Below, piece after piece: positions 5,471 to 7,449 of a stretch of 7,449 nucleotides of DNA (its first letter is position 1; the number at the start of each line of letters is the position of its first letter). Source of the DNA: JAICLK01 sp035478715 (GTDB taxonomy: Bacteria > Patescibacteriota > Saccharimonadia > Saccharimonadales > UBA4665); contig DATIJK010000009.1 in the NCBI GenBank assembly GCA_035478715.1, positions 1 to 7,449 on the forward strand. The letters run 5' to 3'. The notes under the pieces were generated by a model that ran no database searches, was not told where the DNA came from, and saw only the letters and a program-made list of their open reading frames with translations. Position numbers and translations under genes: made by a program.

Positions 5471-7405
5471 GTGAGCATTAAGCAGAAGCTTATTACCATC
5501 CTACTGTTTGCCGGGCTATTGCCCACGTTTGTTGTGAGTGTGGTAGCGTATGTTGCGATCGGCAACCAGTTGCGGGCAAACGCTTCGTCACAATTGGCGA
5601 GCATCGCGATCAAGCAGCAGGAAACGATAAATTCGCTGCTGCAGAACAAACAAGAACAGGTCTCGCAGTTTTCTAACGCGTATAACTTGCAGTTCGCACT
5701 GACAACGTACACCTCGAAACACGATGTCGCGAGCCTGGCGACGATCAATTCTATCATCCAAAAACAACAGTTGACCGACCCGACCGATATCCAATCAGTC
5801 TCAATTGCGACGGCGGACGGCAAGATTGTCGCTTCAACCGTCAACGGCAGTGTCGGGCAAGCCATGAACAATCAGATCCTTGGGCTGATCAATGCCGGTA
5901 ACGATAATGCGACGACCATATTGCGTGATCCGTCCGACGGGATTGATAAGCTGAACATTGCAACAACCATCACGGTCAATGACAAAGTCGCTGCACTGAT
6001 GAACGTCAAATGGAGCCTTTCGGATGTCATCGCCGATATTCAGGATTACACAGGGTTAGGCCAAACCGGTGAAACGATCGTTGCCAAGCAGGACGCGGCT
6101 GGCCACGCTATTTCGCTATTTCCGCTGCGGTTTGACACGAATGCCGGGTTGACTACAAATTTGGATTCGATGCATCTGTTTGCGCACGAAAACGTAACTA
6201 CATATTCCGGCGTAAAAGATTACAGGAACAATGAGGTGACCGTTTCGGCACGCCCGATTGGCATTGCCAATGCCGTCATCGCTACAAAAATGAATAACAA
6301 AGAGATTCTTGCCCCGATCAAACAATTGAAAAACGCGCTGCTGACGATTGCGATTATATCTATGGCATTGATGGTCGCGTTGGCGTGGTACGTTGCGTTA
6401 GTCTTTACGCGGCCGATTCTCGGTATAGCAACTACCGCGCGTAAAATCGGGCAAGGCGAACTGTCGGCTCGTACTGATATCCGTCGGAAAGACGAACTTG
6501 GTGCACTTGCTACCAGTATCAATGCCATGGGCCAAAGCTTGCAAGGGCAGGTTACCAGCATCGAAACGCAGCGTAACCAGCTGCAGATAATATTAGACAG
6601 CACCGCAGAAAGCATCATTGCGATCGATAAGGACGGGACTATTATCATTGCGAATCAAGCCACATCCGCGCTGTCGGCACTACCGATCGATGGGCTGGTT
6701 AAAAGACGTTTCAAAGACATTTTTACGTTTACAAAGGCAGGCGAGAATTTCGATATACCGTATGACAAGCCCGGCACGAATGTGTATGCGGACTTACAAT
6801 ATATGACCAAGACGTACGTTATCCATTACGTCAAAGTAATTGTCAGCCAAGTCCGCAGTTCTAACGATCAAGAGCAGTCCGGGTCGCATACCATCGTTAC
6901 CATCCATGACGAAACCAGGAGCCGCGAGCTGGAAGCCATGAAAGTCGATTTCGTGTCGATGGCGGCGCACGAATTACGCACACCTTTGGCGGCAATCAGC
7001 GGATATCTCGAGCTTTTGAAAATAAAGGAACGTGAAAATCTACAAGGCGAAAATAAGCGGTATGTTGATCAAGCCTTGATCAGCGCAAAAGAACTGGGAG
7101 ATCTGATCAATAATCTGCTTGATGTTACCCGCATCGAAAAGGGTACGCTGGCGCTGCACATGGAAGAAGTCGACCTGGCAGCCAGTGCGCACCAGGCAGT
7201 GCAGGACGCCTACTTTACGGCGCAGAAGAAAAATATTTCATTAAGTTATGCAGGCGAAGAAAACAATTGCATGGTAGGCGGTGATGAAGTCGCACTCCGG
7301 GAAATTATAAATAACTTGCTGACGAACGCCATAAATACACCGAAAACGGCGGATCGATCCATGTCAACTTCGGCAAACGCGGACAGACGTTTGCCGTCAG
7401 TGTAA
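5471..7405 (+). CDS. Sensor histidine kinase (Cache-HAMP-PAS-HisKA), frameshifted near the 3' end
   Basis: A membrane sensor kinase starting at GTG 5471; 644 codons are open before a stop at 7403-7405. TM1 is about residues 8-30 and TM2 about 287-312, enclosing a 255-residue extracellular domain of dCache type (ADGKIVASTVNG at 115-126 is typical). HAMP follows (about 312-365, TRPILGIATTARKIGQGEL), then PAS (about 368-460, starting ILDSTAESIIAIDKDGTIIIAN), then HisKA with the H-box SMAAHELRTPLAA (496-508), His500 being the phosphoacceptor. HATPase_c begins near 600 with GDEVALREIINNLLTNAI (604-621). After Ile621 the frame goes wrong (NTPKTADRS...), with an early stop; the correct sequence continues in another frame from 7336. 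As written the product lacks most of its ATP-binding domain and could not autophosphorylate. It is co-transcribed with the binding protein upstream. The partner response regulator is not in the window. Confidence 0.92.
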   Translation: MSIKQKLITILLFAGLLPTFVVSVVAYVAIGNQLRANASSQLASIAIKQQETINSLLQNKQEQVSQFSNAYNLQFALTTYTSKHDVASLATINSIIQKQQLTDPTDIQSVSIATADGKIVASTVNGSVGQAMNNQILGLINAGNDNATTILRDPSDGIDKLNIATTITVNDKVAALMNVKWSLSDVIADIQDYTGLGQTGETIVAKQDAAGHAISLFPLRFDTNAGLTTNLDSMHLFAHENVTTYSGVKDYRNNEVTVSARPIGIANAVIATKMNNKEILAPIKQLKNALLTIAIISMALMVALAWYVALVFTRPILGIATTARKIGQGELSARTDIRRKDELGALATSINAMGQSLQGQVTSIETQRNQLQIILDSTAESIIAIDKDGTIIIANQATSALSALPIDGLVKRRFKDIFTFTKAGENFDIPYDKPGTNVYADLQYMTKTYVIHYVKVIVSQVRSSNDQEQSGSHTIVTIHDETRSRELEAMKVDFVSMAAHELRTPLAAISGYLELLKIKERENLQGENKRYVDQALISAKELGDLINNLLDVTRIEKGTLALHMEEVDLAASAHQAVQDAYFTAQKKNISLSYAGEENNCMVGGDEVALREIINNLLTNAINTPKTADRSMSTSANADRRLPSV

Positions 7406-7449
7406 AAGATACGGGTTATGGAATTCCAAAAGCTTCGTTACCGAACTTA
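7334..7449 (+). pseudogene. Displaced 3' part of the histidine kinase, in the -1 frame
   Basis: From 7336 the frame one base earlier than the kinase's reads YTENGGSIHV, FGKRGQTFAVSV and then KDTGYGIPKASLPNL up to the window edge: the end of the N-box, the central strands and the G1 (DTGxGIP) box of a HATPase_c domain. Joining Ile621 to Tyr needs one extra base in the run ATAAATAC (three A where four are expected), giving NAIKYTENGG, which is the family form. The remaining G2 region and stop codon lie beyond the window. Confidence 0.88.

Noticed and set aside
7334..7405. A natural short kinase lacking the HATPase_c domain
   Set aside because: The missing domain is encoded directly downstream in the -1 frame with intact motifs, so the stop at 7403 results from a frame error.

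Overview
The window reads as bacterial chromosome from a small-genome lineage, most likely Candidatus Saccharibacteria or another Patescibacteria (CPR). This is inferred from style, not from a marker gene. The clues are a histidine kinase H-box of the FVSMAAHELRTPL type, a surface protein with a long Pro-rich N-terminal tail ahead of one membrane anchor, and several genes whose -10 box sits directly before the start codon. UGA is not read as an amino acid in any gene. No rRNA, tRNA, CRISPR array, insertion sequence or integrase is visible.

Layout. Positions 86-535 (+) encode a small protein that looks like a histidine-phosphatase fold stripped of its catalytic residues. It is convergent with 606-1334 (-), an unassigned protein with a weak resemblance to Cys/His/Asp transglutaminase-like (YunG-type) proteins. 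A strong hairpin terminator at 1398-1432 ends the next minus-strand gene, 1453-2937, a 14-TM DHA2/EmrB-type drug exporter. Divergent from it is 3039-3458 (+), a MarR repressor. The roughly 100 bp between exporter and repressor holds overlapping divergent promoters and repeated TTGA-N5-TCAA operator-like sites, so this is a classic self-regulated efflux module. A PhnB-like VOC protein follows at 3500-3919 (+) with its own promoter.

The right third, 4040-7449 (+), is a two-gene unit: a membrane-anchored LivJ-like amino-acid-binding protein, then after 33 bp a histidine kinase with a large Cache-like extracellular sensor, HAMP, PAS, HisKA and the start of HATPase_c. No ABC permease or ATPase is present, so the binding protein may serve as a ligand-sensing partner of the kinase. 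The kinase frame is broken by a one-base loss at about 7334, just before the ATP-binding motifs. The alternate frame restores the N-box and the DTGYGIP box and stays open to the window edge.

The most interesting points are the binding-protein/kinase pair, the operator architecture of the MarR/exporter region, the apparently leaderless promoters before four of the seven genes, the phosphatase-like protein without catalytic residues, and the kinase frameshift.
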